Assembly: GCA_964019415.1 (NCBI GenBank)
Contig: OZ025874.1
Coordinates: 5,623,592-5,687,591 of the forward strand
DNA length: 64,000 nt
Source: Ianthella basta
Taxonomy: Eukaryota > Porifera > Demospongiae > Verongiida > Ianthellidae
Direction of reading: 5' to 3'
The position numbers and the translations under genes were made by a program. Position 1 is the first letter of the stretch, and every line of letters begins with the position of its first letter. Shown here one piece after another: positions 44,342 through 59,438 of the stretch. Below the pieces are notes generated by a model. The model was given only the letters and a program-made list of their open reading frames with translations. It was not told where the DNA came from and did no database searches.

Positions 44342-45938
44342 CACTGCACACACTGCACATGTGGGTACAAACACACATATGCACACACCTTCTTACTCTC
44401 AGTCTTCTGCACAACTTCAGCATCACTGGAACTGCTGTCATCGGATGATGTGTCCACTTTGGGCTGAACAGCTACAGCAGGACACATGCATACACACACA
44501 TACACACATACACACACACATACGTACGTACACGCACACACGCACGCATGCACGCACGCATACACACACTCATATGACACTAATCGTACATACAGTGGTT
44601 TCACAATTTCTAGTCCCAATTGACACTTGTGCATTGCACTCAATCATGTGAGTAAAGTATTGGAACAATAAGCTCGCATGTGCTTTGAACTATGTACGAG
44701 CCTATATATGCCTATCGTTCCAATATTTTACTCACATGATCGAGTGCAATGCGCAAATGTCAATCGGGACTAGAAATGGTGTTACCACTATACACAACAC
44801 ATACAACCATTCCCCCACTCTCTACAGCCCTCAATGTCATGCCCTCACTGGCGGTGGTGGTCTCTTTCTTTCCCTTCACTTGTAGTTTAGCTTTCTTCTG
44901 TGGAGGGAGTGCTCTTGCCTTTGCTGCAGCCACTTCACTGGTTCTCTTACCAAGGAGGGCGCTGCAGACAGGTGGAGAGCTGTGTGATGTCATGTGACAG
45001 CCTTCTGCCCCTCCTGGAGGCTGAGGTTGATTGCATGCTCTGTCTAATATTAAACTTACATTGAAATAGTCTTTGGATTGTAGCTAGCTAGTCATGTGAT
45101 CACAGCATGTGGCATGCTGTGACAGCAATGTGTCATGTGATAGTCATGTGACTTCTACTTCTTAGTTGAACCACAAACATTGCTTTAGTAGTCAGCACAG
45201 ACACTGCACACATTGGCAGATGCATGTGCCTCAATTAATCCACTACTGCATATATGTATACAGTCCTAAGTGCACCCAAACAGAGTGCACAGTGTCTGTC
45301 TGCTGTGTGTGTGCTCTCCATGCAGTCTACCTTTTCCTAAACTGGGAATAGACCTCCACAAGTCCAGGACCACTGAGGAGCTCCGTAAGTGAGGCTGTCT
45401 GCAGAGGAGGAGGAGGAAGGGAGAGAGGAGAAGAAGGGAGAAGAGAATAGCCAGTATCCCAACAGTCATGTACAAAGCAACTTAGCAACTAGTTCATATC
45501 ATTGAGTTCATACACTTCAAACACATGGCCCAGCTCCAAACACATGGCCCAGCTTCAAACACATGGCCCAGCTTCAAACACATGGCCCAGCTTCAAACCA
45601 TAGTTCAAACTCAAGAACACATGCTTGTTTGCAGCCAGTATGCTCCATGTATGTGCCAAGAACACGTGCACTAAATGAAGCACTAAATCACTGCAGCATA
45701 CTGTGTGAACACTTAACCTAGCTCAGAGACATTACATTCATTCTACTCCTCGCCCTACTCTAGCTGGCTATTTAACATCCCTGAGAGTGAATAACTCCCG
45801 AGGTATGGAGCACTGCAGAAGTAGAGGGGATCGTACCTCAGCCTCCTTCTTTAGCTGTCGTGCCGTCTTGCTGTAGCCATACTTTACAAGGTAGGTGTAC
45901 ACGTGGGGCAGCACTGTGGACGGAACAACTTCGTCCAT
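40143..45938 (-). CDS. NOLC1: NOLC1 / Nopp140 nucleolar phosphoprotein, complete
   Basis: Ten exons on the - strand: 45938-45837, 45398-45331, 44961-44849, 44471-44389, 44088-43542, 43365-42610, 41732-41659, 41147-41052, 40687-40630, 40243-40143. Phases agree at every junction; the product is 665 residues. It is a nucleolar and Cajal-body chaperone of snoRNPs. The N-terminus is a LisH dimerisation motif ([20 protein letters not shown]). The middle alternates acidic Ser clusters (for example [22 protein letters not shown]), typical casein kinase 2 targets, with Lys/Pro/Ala-rich linkers. The C-terminal SRP40 domain is diagnostic ([44 protein letters not shown] at the end). The LisH domain is shared with Treacle, but the SRP40 C-terminus makes it NOLC1. 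Intron 3 holds a fold-back element and intron 4 a (GT)n tract near its donor. Confidence 0.93.
40388..40612. repeat. (GT)n microsatellite in NOLC1 last intron
   Basis: About 225 bases of GT with GGATGT and GCGTGC interruptions, lying between the last two NOLC1 exons. It reads as (CA)n in the NOLC1 transcript. Confidence 0.95.
41346..41524. mobile_element. MITE in NOLC1 intron 7 (TACTTTAACTTTCG family)
   Basis: Ends TACACTTTAACTTTCGTGGG and, from the right inward, TATACTTTAACTTTCGGGG. Further inside, tcgtggatca pairs with tgatccacga. About 180 bases, no coding capacity. Confidence 0.7.
44155..44340. repeat. (CA)n microsatellite in NOLC1 intron 4
   Basis: About 185 bases of CA with CG interruptions, then three cactgcaca repeats. 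In the NOLC1 transcript this reads (GU)n and starts close to the 5' splice site of the exon ending at 44389. Confidence 0.95.
44593..44790. mobile_element. Fold-back MITE in NOLC1 intron 3
   Basis: Arms of about 75 bases pair almost end to end: CTAGTCCCAATTGACA near 44611 against TGTCAATCGGGACTAG near 44757, and CATGTGAGTAAAGTATTGGAAC against its inverted copy from 44719. A loop of about 50 bases separates them, with TA on each side. Transcribed in either direction it would form a long hairpin. Confidence 0.7.
45517..45598. repeat. 19-base tandem repeat in NOLC1 intron 1
   Basis: Four copies of a cttcaaacacatggcccag-like unit between NOLC1 exons 2 and 1. Confidence 0.9.
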
Positions 45939-46902
45939 GGCCAAGGGTCTCCAACAACACGTGGGTAAGCACGACGAAATAACGCTAACGAAACGCGTAT
46001 ACCAATGGAGCGCACGCCCCCGGCGCTTGTTCGGACTAATGCCGCCTGAATGGAGAATCCATGTGTTTACTACTTGTGGCCATATTGCAGTATAGGCCAA
46101 TAGTGACTGAAGGCCTGGGTGGGCTGCTTGAGGTTCTTACATGAGCCCCAATGGATCCAACAGGTCCACACGTTTAGCTAGTGCCTTATAGAGAGTTTCT
46201 TGCACTACCTTTCTATTTCTACTAGCACTGCTGTCAATGTACCACTATACTTACATGACCAGCCACCCCATATCATTAGGGAGCTCGCCGGGTGCTCCCA
46301 GTATGTGTCCTGGACATATGTGGACTTCACCCTATACCCCAGCTACAGCTCAGTCCAGTCTATATGTATTCATAAATACCTTATGAATCAAAAATTCAGT
46401 ATGTATGTTATAAATATGTTTGAATAAAAATTGACAAGGTGTGAGCAAATTGTGCAGCCTTGGACTCCTGTACAGCTAGCCTCGAATCTACACCTTTGTA
46501 CATAATTCCTCATCAACAACCATGTGTTCGCTCCACTTTCCCCTCCCATGCACACCATGCTGTAAGGAGATGGCCTTATGACGACTCAGTATGATGTAAC
46601 AGTGGGCACACATGTATTACAGTACAATCATAGACTCCACCCTATTTAATACAAAAGTCATGGCAATAAGTGGTACAGCATGCAGTACAGAATAAGACCA
46701 TAATGTAATATACAGTGAGTGTAGCACTGTCTGAGTAATGTACACACTAATACAGTTTGCTAGCAAGTACGTATAATCTAGTACATTCGTTAGAATACCA
46801 GAACACAAACACTAGATGGGAAGAGGAGGCAACAATCAATATAAGCAGCACCAGTATAGTCTGTATTGTTGCTAAACTGATGTGGCTGTAGATATGTATG
46901 TG
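45939..46902. other. Intergenic stretch between NOLC1 start and MOB1 end
   Basis: Bases 45939-46080 are CpG-rich, with a ccaat-type box (accaatgg, about 45999) on the + strand, and are probably the NOLC1 promoter. No further gene is seen up to the (TACA)n array. Confidence 0.4.
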
Positions 46903-47026
46903 TATGCATACATACACGCATACATACATACATACATACATACATACATACATACATACATACATACATACATACATACATACATACATACATACATACA
47001 TACATACATACATACATACATACATA
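46903..47026. repeat. (TACA)n tetranucleotide microsatellite
   Basis: About 30 copies, ending 68 bases from the MOB1 stop codon and so probably within or next to the MOB1 3' UTR. Confidence 0.95.
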
Positions 47027-47093
47027 AATACACATGTACACCAGTGACATGTGTCTGTGTGTCTGTGCATGTCTGTGTGTACCTTCACTGTCA

Positions 47094-50603
<3,510 letters not shown>

Positions 50604-50989
50604 TTTAATTCTCTCCTTGACAGCACTCGAGTATCCTAGTCCTCCCTTCTGTTATTCCCACGCTGTCCGATAACCCGGCTTCAATGGTGCCTGATCAACT
50701 GGCTTACTGACTATCCTGTGTTACTCTCCACGCAATAAAAATAGAATAAAGTTCTCTCTCACAGTCTCTTCAACAGTAAATAGATGGCCTTCAGTTACCA
50801 GTAACAGGAACCCCCAAAAACGGAGGTTACGGTATAGGTCACATGCATTACACGTGACATAAGATAATCAGCGGGCGAGAGTGGGCTGGGAACGAGACTA
50901 TATAGGGTTGGGCAGCCACCCAACATGCCCGGGAAGGGGACATTCCATAATTTGAATTCCAACAAGTCAAAGTGCTGGTAGCCGGGTTG
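50604..50989. promoter_or_regulatory. Bidirectional promoter region between MOB1 and the Roc-COR-Death gene
   Basis: 386 bases separate the divergent start codons at 50603 (-) and 50990 (+). An acgtgac element (about 50851) is present near the middle and no TATA box was identified. Confidence 0.4.
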
Positions 50990-53975
50990 ATGGGGGAAAC
51001 ACTCGAAGACGCAGTGCGCAGTGGAGACTTACAGCGAGTTCAAGTGCTCATCCGGAGCGGGGCGGACGTCAACGAGTGGTGTGAAGGTCAGGGATCGCTT
51101 TTGAATGCGGCAATTTCGGCTGGACACCGGCACATCGCGCTCGCATTACTCTCAGCTGGAGCGGATGTGCACACGCCAGATGACAGGGGGCAGTCAGCCC
51201 TTCAGTGGGCCTGCGCCTTGGCTTGGGAAGATGTCGTGCAAGCAATCATCGACCGCGGGGGGTTAGTTGATAAGCCGTACGGACTTTGCGCTATTCGTAG
51301 ACTCATCAGCTCTCCCATCTCATCCATACCGGCATTTCTTCCGACAGCAGAGAAAGCGAGTTCCAAATGTGGTTCTCAACGCAGATCCACACCCCTCATG
51401 GATGCTACATGCAACGGCAATGAGAATATAGTGAAGATATTGATCTTGGCAGGTGCCACTGTTGGGATGCAGAATGAAAACGGTGACACTGCCCTTCACT
51501 TGGCTGCAAGTCATAAGCAAATTGAGTGTGGAATACTCCTGGCTGAGGGAGGAGCTAGTGTGAGGACCAAGAATAATGACTTAAAGACCCCATTTGACCT
51601 GGCCACAGAAGAGTTCAAGGAAGCCATTGAGCAAGCCCTCTCCTTCACCACTCGAAAAACCCTCTGTGTAATAGGCAATGCAGAGAGTGGAAAGAGCACC
51701 CTCATTGCCACACTTCAAGCTAGGGCGAGCTCCTTTCTAGGCAAGCTAGTTAATTGGTTCAAGAAAGTGGACGACAAGCGTAAGCGCACGGCTGGCATTG
51801 AAACCGTCCCCCACTGCAGTCAAAGATATGGAGAAGTGCTTTTCTATGACTTTGCCGGACAGGATGAATATTGTGGCCCACACCAGATATTTCTTGAATC
51901 TCTCCTTAGCAAGGCAGGAGTCTCAACTACTCTTCTGCTGGTGGTTAAGGGAACACAAGACAAAGAGGACATCTTGCACCAGCTTGATCGTTGGCTGTCC
52001 CCTGTGGCTCTGATGTCAACTAATAAGCCAAGTCCTCCTCAAGTGATTGTCGTAGGTAGCTTCTTTGACAAAGTAAGATCTAAGCAAGAAGCCACAGTCA
52101 AGCTGCATAGGTGTGTAGAAGCAATCCGAAAGGATCTATTGCCACTGGAGTTTGTGGATATTTGTATGCTCAACTGCCGTCAGCCCCAGTCTGCAGGCAT
52201 GGACCAACTATGCAGATACCTCAAGGAGATCCCCATTCCAGAATTCAGAGCCACACACACACAGTACAGCCTTGCCTGGGTCCTGTTCCAGATCAGGTCA
52301 TCCTTCAAGTCCCGCACGGTGCGGCTGCAGGAGCTCTCGACATGGATCCAGGATAACAAGAGCAATCTTCCTCAGACCTTGCCGCCCCCAGAAGAGGTGT
52401 GTCGGGATCTGTCAGCTGCTGGACATGCCCTCTACCTTTCCAATAAAGAGGATCCCACGAAAAGTTGGCTGGTGTTGGACCTACCCAGCATTCTTCGTGA
52501 TGTTTATGGTACCATCTTCTCCAACTCTAAAGGGATAGTCAATGAGTTCGGCCTTCTTCCCTATGAAGATTTGGCAAAGCTTTTCATTGACTTGGATCTG
52601 GAAATAGTCCGACAGCTTCTAATCAGTATGGAGTTCTGCATTCCATTAGACCCATCAATCCAAAAGTCAGAGGTGAGCAAGCTAACTCAAAGCGAAGAAG
52701 CCAGTGGATGGCTGTTCTTCCCAGCTCTCATCTCTGCAAAGTTTCCTCAGTCCAAATTAGTTTGCACCACTCAGAAGAGCGACCTCTGTTGGCAGTTGAA
52801 GACATCCAGAAAGTATCCAATCTTGGCTCGTATTCACCAGACTATCCTACTCCGTCTAGCTGCCCACTTCGTGGTGATACAACCTAACAAGGAGGGTGTC
52901 ATGCAGCCCTGTTGTAGCATCTGGCAGAAAGGGATCGCATGGCAGTCCAAGAAGGGTGTTGATGTCACTGTTCACATCAGCGACAGAGTCGTTCAAGTGG
53001 TTGGTGTAAGCGTTACATCAGCTGAGGAATCGCACAAGTACATGACCAAAGTCATTAGTGACATCCTCGCAACTGTTCGTCAAGTCTCCCCCAGTTTGAT
53101 GGCTACAGCATACATCCTTCACCCACCACCAAGAATGGCTGCTTTGTGTGAGGTTCTCGCAGACCCACCCCCTCAGGAGCTGTTTCCAGTAGCAGACATC
53201 CAAAATTCAGTCAAAGAGTGTGATAAGTACTCCCTTTCACTAAAAGACAGTGACAATCATTCCATTAGAATTCCAGTAGCAGATCTCTTTGGAGGCTGCA
53301 CTCCCTCTCTGGAGGACATTGATAGCATCCATTGGACACAGCCGGAACCAAGCCACTCTCAGTCACCAGCCATAGTAACCATCTCTCCAGCGACTGACAC
53401 TTCGACATCAACTCACCCTCCTCCAGCTGATGTTACAACATCAACTTGTTCTCCAACAGCTCCCTCTGCTGCCAAAGTACTCACACCTGTGCAAGGTGAG
53501 AGGGTTAATAGTGTAGCTATTCACATTTATTTAACTTTGCGTGATGTGTGTAGTTGGCACACCAATCCTGTTTATGTATGTACAGACAGTTGCCTGAGGC
53601 GTTGCACTGACTGCAGTGTGCTTTCCTTCCATCCTGCATTAATTAGGTGCCCAAGCCCTCTTGGACCTCTCATCTGTACCCAATATGCGTGATGTAAGTG
53701 AGCTGATTTTGACTGAAATCGCAGCCAAATGGCAGAAAGTAGCATTTCAGTTGGGAGTGGAGGATTGTGTCACGGACATTGCTTCAGCGAATCATCACAA
53801 AGATTGTGAGGGTGCATGTCGGGATATGCTCAAACGCTGGCTCAGAAAGGAGCGACACACTGGACAAGAGAAGAGAACATGGTCCACCCTTTTGACGAAA
53901 CTAGGGAGAGCTGGCTTTGTCGATCTAGAAACCAGTCTGCGGAGAGAGCAGTTCAAACTTCCTTATGAAGTGTAA
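50990..53975 (+). CDS. Ankyrin-Roc-COR-Death domain protein (ROCO family)
   Basis: Two exons: 50990-53495 and 53647-53975, product 944 residues. ATG 50990 follows a short in-frame stretch without ATG. Order: ankyrin repeats (residues about 1-215; NGDTALHLAASHKQIE, SGADVN, AGADVH), then a Roc GTPase domain with P-loop GNAESGKSTL (about 228-237), G3 YDFAGQDE (about 285-292) and VVGSFFDKV in place of a standard G4. A COR region spans about 400-700, then a Ser/Thr/Pro-rich linker. A Death domain lies in the second exon (about 846-935; AAKWQKVAFQLGV, CRDMLKRWL, WSTLLTKLGRAGF). The arrangement equals DAPK1 without its kinase, a type expanded in some invertebrates. A role in death or immune signalling is inference. 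Without the splice, the first frame would run on to a stop near 53690 and lose the Death domain. Confidence 0.88.
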
Positions 53976-56900
53976 GGGTTGCAAGTGCCACGTATAGGTA
54001 GCAACAGATATCCAATGGCGGCCATTGCATGGCTCATGACTCTCTGCACTTAGCTGTGCCATTTCTGTCTGCCATTTACCTTCCAATTGGTGACAGCCAT
54101 TTTTGGTGGTGGCCATTTTTTGTTAACAACCACTCAACCATGTTTTTGTCGTACATTGCTGTACAGCTGCAGTGGAATGTAGATGTATTTTTCATTTCTG
54201 TATCATGTCACAAAGTGCATTTTGTTACCTTTTTATAGCTATACAGCAAGCTACATTTTCATATGGACCTTAATTTTCATGGTACTAAACTTTCATAAAT
54301 TAAGAATTTTTGCAGGTTTTGCATTTTTATTTTTGCCCATGTGCGCGCCATACACTGTATCTGTGCTAACAATGTGTCCTGCACATGTAATAATCTGTAC
54401 CATGCAGGAAACTCGTCTTTAGGATCCATGTTTCCATGATAGTGCAATGGGCATGGCTCACTCATATTATTTGACCTGTAGCTACATGCATGGATCTCTC
54501 ACACAGAACCATGCAATAGCTCTAGTTATATTTCCACATGATCATGCAGATCTGTGCTATTGGTGCTTCGGTATGACTATAGGAAAATGTCACGAGGCCG
54601 TTGTCTTTAACCTCGCAGGCCAAGCCATTCTGTATATAATGTTCAAAAAGCAATAGAAGCTTGGCAGTAGTGCAAAATGGAGATTGCATGCAACAAGTTC
54701 AAACAGCATGGAAATCTCTGTTCCTCATCTTCTTCCAGTAGCTACCCTCCTTCAATTATAGCAGCATGCACAGTTCTGCAGCTGGCAACATAATGTGCTG
54801 AAGAAGGTGTCCAGCTGTATTAATTGCTGTATAGTGTTTGGCATACTGGCATTGCATGCATGATGCATTGTCCATGCACCCTTGCATGGGATTATAATGT
54901 GTGCATATAATATGCATCATTAAAACTTGTACTGTATCAACAAAATTGGTTCGAGAGATTATGATCTGCGCATGCTATAGCTACGTATATAATAGCGCAT
55001 CGGCTATATAACAAGACATGCACATGTAAGTACCTGATCATGAAAGATGTCAAATACTCTACTGGCACTTATGGTGGATACCATCAGCAACATGTGCTGG
55101 TGGTCTTCCAGCAATGTTCCCAACTACTCTACATGCACTGGTGGTGGTTACCCTGTGTATCTAATACTGGTGTTTTCTTTCCTAGTATGTTCTGCCGCAT
55201 ATACTGGCTACAGCGATTGCAACTTGGACTGTATGGTGGTACATGCATGGTGGCTGGTGGCAGTGGTGCTGGTGGTGGAGGTGATGGTGGTGGTTACATT
55301 GGTGGGTGTTGCCCTTGTAGCACTGGCACATATACTGGAGCCACATTTTGTAACTTGTACTGTGTGGTGGTGGTGGGGGTGGTGGTGGTGGTTGTCTTCC
55401 AGCAATGAGTGGAACTACTCTACGTGCACTGGTGGTGGTGGTGTTGGTGGTGCATGGTGGTGGCAGTGGATGGTGCTGGTAGTGAAGGTTGTGGTGGGGC
55501 TGGTGGTGGTGATTGCAGACACTGTAGAAACAGTGGGTTTCTATCCACCAGGGGTGGATTATACAGGTCTAAGTGAGGTCAAATGGTGATGAAACTGCCG
55601 TTTGACCTGTATTATAGTTGTGCCCATTTAGGCTATATGTGGCTGTGCATTGCGGTATCCATTTGAGCACATGCATGCATCAGTACCAATGCTGGGGCAC
55701 AGTAGGCAAGCTACCAGTACAGATGATCGAAGGGCAGTTCCACAAAAGAAGCAGATAAGGTCAAGCAAAAGGGGGGGAATAGGTGAAGTAGGATTTGGAT
55801 CCTGCAGCATAGGGCGTGTCAGGCAACTGTGCTAAGGGCTGCGCTACTGCATAAGTGCTGATTCTGATTGGTGCTATAACAAGATTACCCTCATTTATCT
55901 CGGCCATCTTGAGGTGCATTGTGCAAACATGCCCATGCCATGGGTCAGCTGGGCCACCTAGGCATGGCTGCCACAGTTCGTGACTGTATGCACAGCTTTT
56001 TTTGGAATACTACATCATGACCATGTCTCAATATAAATGCACAGTACATGCAGTGTTCCCCTAAGTACATTTATATGTGCAATTTCAGCACGCCTTACAC
56101 AAGAACAAAGGCCTACTTCAAAAAAATTAAGATTTGTATCTAGCCAAATGTTGCGAGCTTTAATATTGCAGCGTGCACTTTTCCACCAGGCCATCCCAGG
56201 TATACCCAAACAGGAAGACAGTATTCATTTGTTTGCCTGACTGTCAATAGTGTGAGCCGCGTGAGCCGAATTGTGCAATCATGCCCATGGCACGAGGCAG
56301 ATGAACCACATGGCCATGGGTGCCACAGTTTATGACTGTATGCGGCATTCTTTTCCAATACCAAGTATCACTATGTATCAGTATAAATGCACAGTACATT
56401 CAGTATTCTCCTATGGGCATATATGAGATCTTTCAGCCCCCTTCACACAAGAACAAAGGCCTAATCTGGAAAACTGAATATTTGTAAAAAGGCAAATGGT
56501 GAGAGCTTTAATATTGTGGCACATTTCCACTAGGCACCAAGCACCCGCATGCGAATTCACTATGACGCATTCCTTGTATGGCTTCACCCTAGTATTTTGT
56601 AACTTGTACTGTATAAACTTGCACTGCATTTATGCATGGCCAATTTGATTGCCTAGCTATATTATATATGTAGGTGCGTTTGTGACCATTCCATTTGTAT
56701 TTGTGTCACATTGAATTGTTGCTGCTGTGTGCATTTGTGAAGGCTATACGAGCCCAACTGCTCAGATTGTTCATTAGATAATGAGCAAATGTGCTAGTCA
56801 GTGAAGACTTCTTCATGTGGAGCAGGCGTACGTGATTTTCATTGCGACCATAGATGATCACCCCAATAATACAATATACGAACAACAGTGTTAATGTGAT

Positions 56901-57061
56901 CAGCGGACTCTTCCAGTGCAGCGTCATGCCTATACCATAACATGCAAGATATATTATTAAGCATGCGCCATCAGTACCATGCAGTCAATGCCATCGGACT
57001 GTATGCATCCGACTCACAGGCCTAGCATGTAGCGATTGCTATCAATCCAGACCTTTTTGTC
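53976..57061. other. Long stretch without recognisable genes
   Basis: AT-rich flank to about 55000, then a TGG-rich block (55140-55520, listed separately). Then comes a diverged tandem duplication of about 370 bases (about 55920-56240 and 56275-56550; shared gccatggg, aaatgcacagtacat, caagaacaaaggcct, gagctttaatatt). Bases about 56860-56935 share wording with about 58185-58250, marking the left limit of the duplicated GTPase region. No supported gene. Confidence 0.5.
55140..55520 (+). repeat. TGG-rich low-complexity block with internal long-period repeat
   Basis: Dominated by ggtggtggt. Two copies of gtcttccagcaatg followed by aactactcta(c/t) lie about 300 bases apart (55094 and 55393). Reading frames show Cys/Gly/Tyr-rich fragments (CPCSTGTYTGATFCN), but no continuous gene model could be built. 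Confidence 0.6.
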
Positions 57062-57563
57062 CATCTCAACTGGGAAGGTGGGACTGAAAGATAGATAGAT
57101 AGATAGATGGATATCTTATTAATCAACAGGAGTGCTGCATCTACTTCATACGGTAGATTTTCATGCAGGTCCTGGTACAAGACAGTACAGTACAGTACAT
57201 GGGTAACAATGATGGATGGATGAGTTTTAAATAAATGAACGACCATCGAGGTCAGTTAATGACAGACGGAAGGAGCAACCAGTCAACATGGCTGCTACAC
57301 ATTTAAAAGTGTGTTGTGGTTGGTGATGGGGCAGTGAAGAAGACTAACATGGTCCTGGCTTATAGAAGCAGTGAGTATGGGTCGTTCTGCTACCCTAGTG
57401 TTCTGGATAACTTCACTAAACAACTATCAGTTGACGGGACAGAGGTGGAGCTTAGTGTGTGGGACTTGTATGGACAGCCGGAAGCCACTCGTTTACAGCT
57501 ATTCGTAGCACAGATGTGGACATCTTCCTTGTTGTGTTTTCTGTGGCGATTCACTGGAAAAAT
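57062..57563. repeat. Left arm of 0.5 kb inverted duplication
   Basis: Inverted copy of 59439-59942. The arms run from catctcaactgggaagg to gattcactggaaaaat and include a gata tetranucleotide tract and the 5' part of a GTPase pseudogene. The intact GTPase gene lies between the arms. Confidence 0.85.
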
Positions 57564-57855
57564 TATTTAAATGTTAAAAAATTGTGACACCCTGAAGTTT
57601 TTTTATCTCAGCCCTGGGACACCCATCATCTTAGTTGGAGCTAAGAGTAACCTTAGAGATAATTCACCAACACCCGACATATTGTCACGAGATGACCAAC
57701 CACTGCTGTCATACTCTGATGGATTTAAATGCATAAAGAGCATCAAAGCAGTGCAGTATATGGAATGCCCTTTATCAGCCAACGGGGACTGGAGGAGGTG
57801 TTTATAGAGGCAGTCAGAACTGTCTTGGATGTGAAGAAAGCAAAACAAGCAAATG
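57288..57855 (+). pseudogene. Rho-family GTPase pseudogene 1
   Basis: Starts ATGGCTGCTAC at 57288 and follows the intact gene at 58639 to the segment coding VKKAKQ. One extra base in codons 5-8 shifts the frame. GTVGKT is GAVKKT with the key Gly changed to Lys. The middle (about 57500-57600) has lost the segment around the switch II and following strand. Frame shifts recur; the tail GTPIILVGAKS is still recognisable in another frame. Confidence 0.85.
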
Positions 57856-57870
57856 GAATATTTTCAGGCA

Positions 57871-58638
57871 GTTTGTCACACTGCACCAAGAACACTTAGT
57901 CTAATTACCTTTAAGGTAATATAAAATGGCTATTGTCCTTGCTAGTATAATACCCAGCTGTGTAGTGACCCTCCATTTGTACCACAATTACTTTATAGCT
58001 GCAGCTGCCTGCATTCGTGATGGACAAAACTTCTAAGTCAGTGCTCCCATCATCCATTAAATATATAGTGAGCTAATAAGCAAGCCGTGCACTAACTGTA
58101 AGGTGTTTTCCCAGTGGAACAGTGTGAAATAATTCATTGTAATGCATGCAATGATAGATAATCGACCCCTGTGATGCAATGTACGAACAATGGTGTTGAG
58201 TAGGAAGCCGGACACGCGCCGCGGTCTCTTCCGGTGCAGCGTCATGCGATAGATCACGTATCACAGCATATAGACCAGTGATCATAGGGAACGAGACCGC
58301 GTGTCTTGACCCGTGCGTGCGTTCCACTGCCGTTGGGTGCTGGATGACATACGCGTGCATGGCGTAGGGAACGTGGTTATATTTACTCTTTCGAAGAACT
58401 GAAACATCGGCGCTGAAGCGTCCGACCCCGGATCCGTTCAAGTGAGTTCACCTACCGCCACCTCTGGTAACTGAATACTTCACGTGCCTAGTGTGAATTG
58501 GCTGCTTGCTGACAAACCAGATCGACCATTCAGTCCATTTCGTCTAACTCAATTGGGAGTTGGGGCGCTGTACCGAGCGGCCACCATCGAGGACCAGTTA
58601 GCGACGGACGCGTACGGAAGGAGGAGCAACTAGTCACA
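57871..58638. other. Upstream region of the Rho-like gene
   Basis: No supported gene. Bases 58185-58440 are GC-rich and open on the - strand, but the sequence partly repeats 56860-56935 and no start or splice structure stands out. The proximal 60 bases before ATG 58639 match the flanks of the two pseudogenes (ccatcgagg, ggaaggagcaac). Confidence 0.4.
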
Positions 58639-59232
58639 ATGACTGCTACGCAAGTCAAGTGTGTTGTGGTTGGCGACGGCACAGTGGGGAAGACAAACAT
58701 GATACTGGCTTATAGAAGTTACGAATATGGGTCGTTCGCCCACGCCAGCGTTCTGGATAACTTCTCTAAACAACTATCAGTCGACGGGACGGAGGTGGAA
58801 CTTAGTGTGTGGGACACGTATGGACAGGAGGATTACACTCGCTTAAGGCAACTCATCTACCCAGACACGGACGTCTTCATCATTGTATTTTCTGTGGACA
58901 GTGGCGATTCACTGGCAAATGTTACACAGTCGTGGTACCCTGAAGTTTCTCATTTCTGCCCTGGCACGCCCATCATCTTAGTTGGAGCTAAGAGTGACCT
59001 TCGAGACAACCCACCAACGCCCGACGTATGGTCGAGACGAGGCCAACGACTTCTCTCGTACTCTGATGGATTTAAATGCATGAAGAGCATCAAAGCAGTG
59101 CGGTATATGGAATGCTCATCTCTCAGCCAACGGGGACTGGAGAAGGTGTTTACAGAGGCAGCTAGAACTGTCTTGGATGTGAAGAAAGCAAAACAAGAAT
59201 TGCAGTCACGAAGATCATGTAGCATCCTCTGA
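58639..59232 (+). CDS. Atypical Rho/Rac-family small GTPase
   Basis: Single-exon gene, 197 residues, ATG 58639. It has Rho-type layout: P-loop GDGTVGKT (residues about 12-19), switch I with VLDNF, G3 DTYGQEDYTRLR (about 58-69), PIILVGAKSDLRD (G4 variant AKSD in place of TKxD) and ECSSLSQRGL (G5). A basic tail ends in a CAAX box, CSIL, predicted to be prenylated and to bring it to membranes. Rho GTPases switch actin and signalling pathways. Unusual changes: Ala of DTAGQ is Tyr, the switch I Thr region reads ASVLDN where Rac has PTVFDN, and the second P-loop variable residue is Thr. These could alter GTP hydrolysis and effector choice. The lack of introns and the two nearby decayed copies suggest retroposition or local duplication. 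Confidence 0.85.
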   Translation: MTATQVKCVVVGDGTVGKTNMILAYRSYEYGSFAHASVLDNFSKQLSVDGTEVELSVWDTYGQEDYTRLRQLIYPDTDVFIIVFSVDSGDSLANVTQSWYPEVSHFCPGTPIILVGAKSDLRDNPPTPDVWSRRGQRLLSYSDGFKCMKSIKAVRYMECSSLSQRGLEKVFTEAARTVLDVKKAKQELQSRRSCSIL

Positions 59233-59438
59233 AAATTTTTAATATAGTAAATATTCGTGATCATGACATTAACTAATTTGCCCGTACAATTGACACCATT
59301 GCCTATTATTTACTACAGTATAGTTAATGATTCCTTGTACCTATTAAATGCACTTACTGCCTGCAGTATTATATTATTGATTGCACAAATGAATGCAAGC
59401 ACAATGCGTACAACTACATAATATTAATATGCCACATG

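Noticed and set aside
58057..58441. Open frames on the - strand upstream of the Rho-like gene
   Set aside because: Partly repeated, degenerate DNA (similar to 56860-56935) with two overlapping frames and no recognised protein or splice structure.
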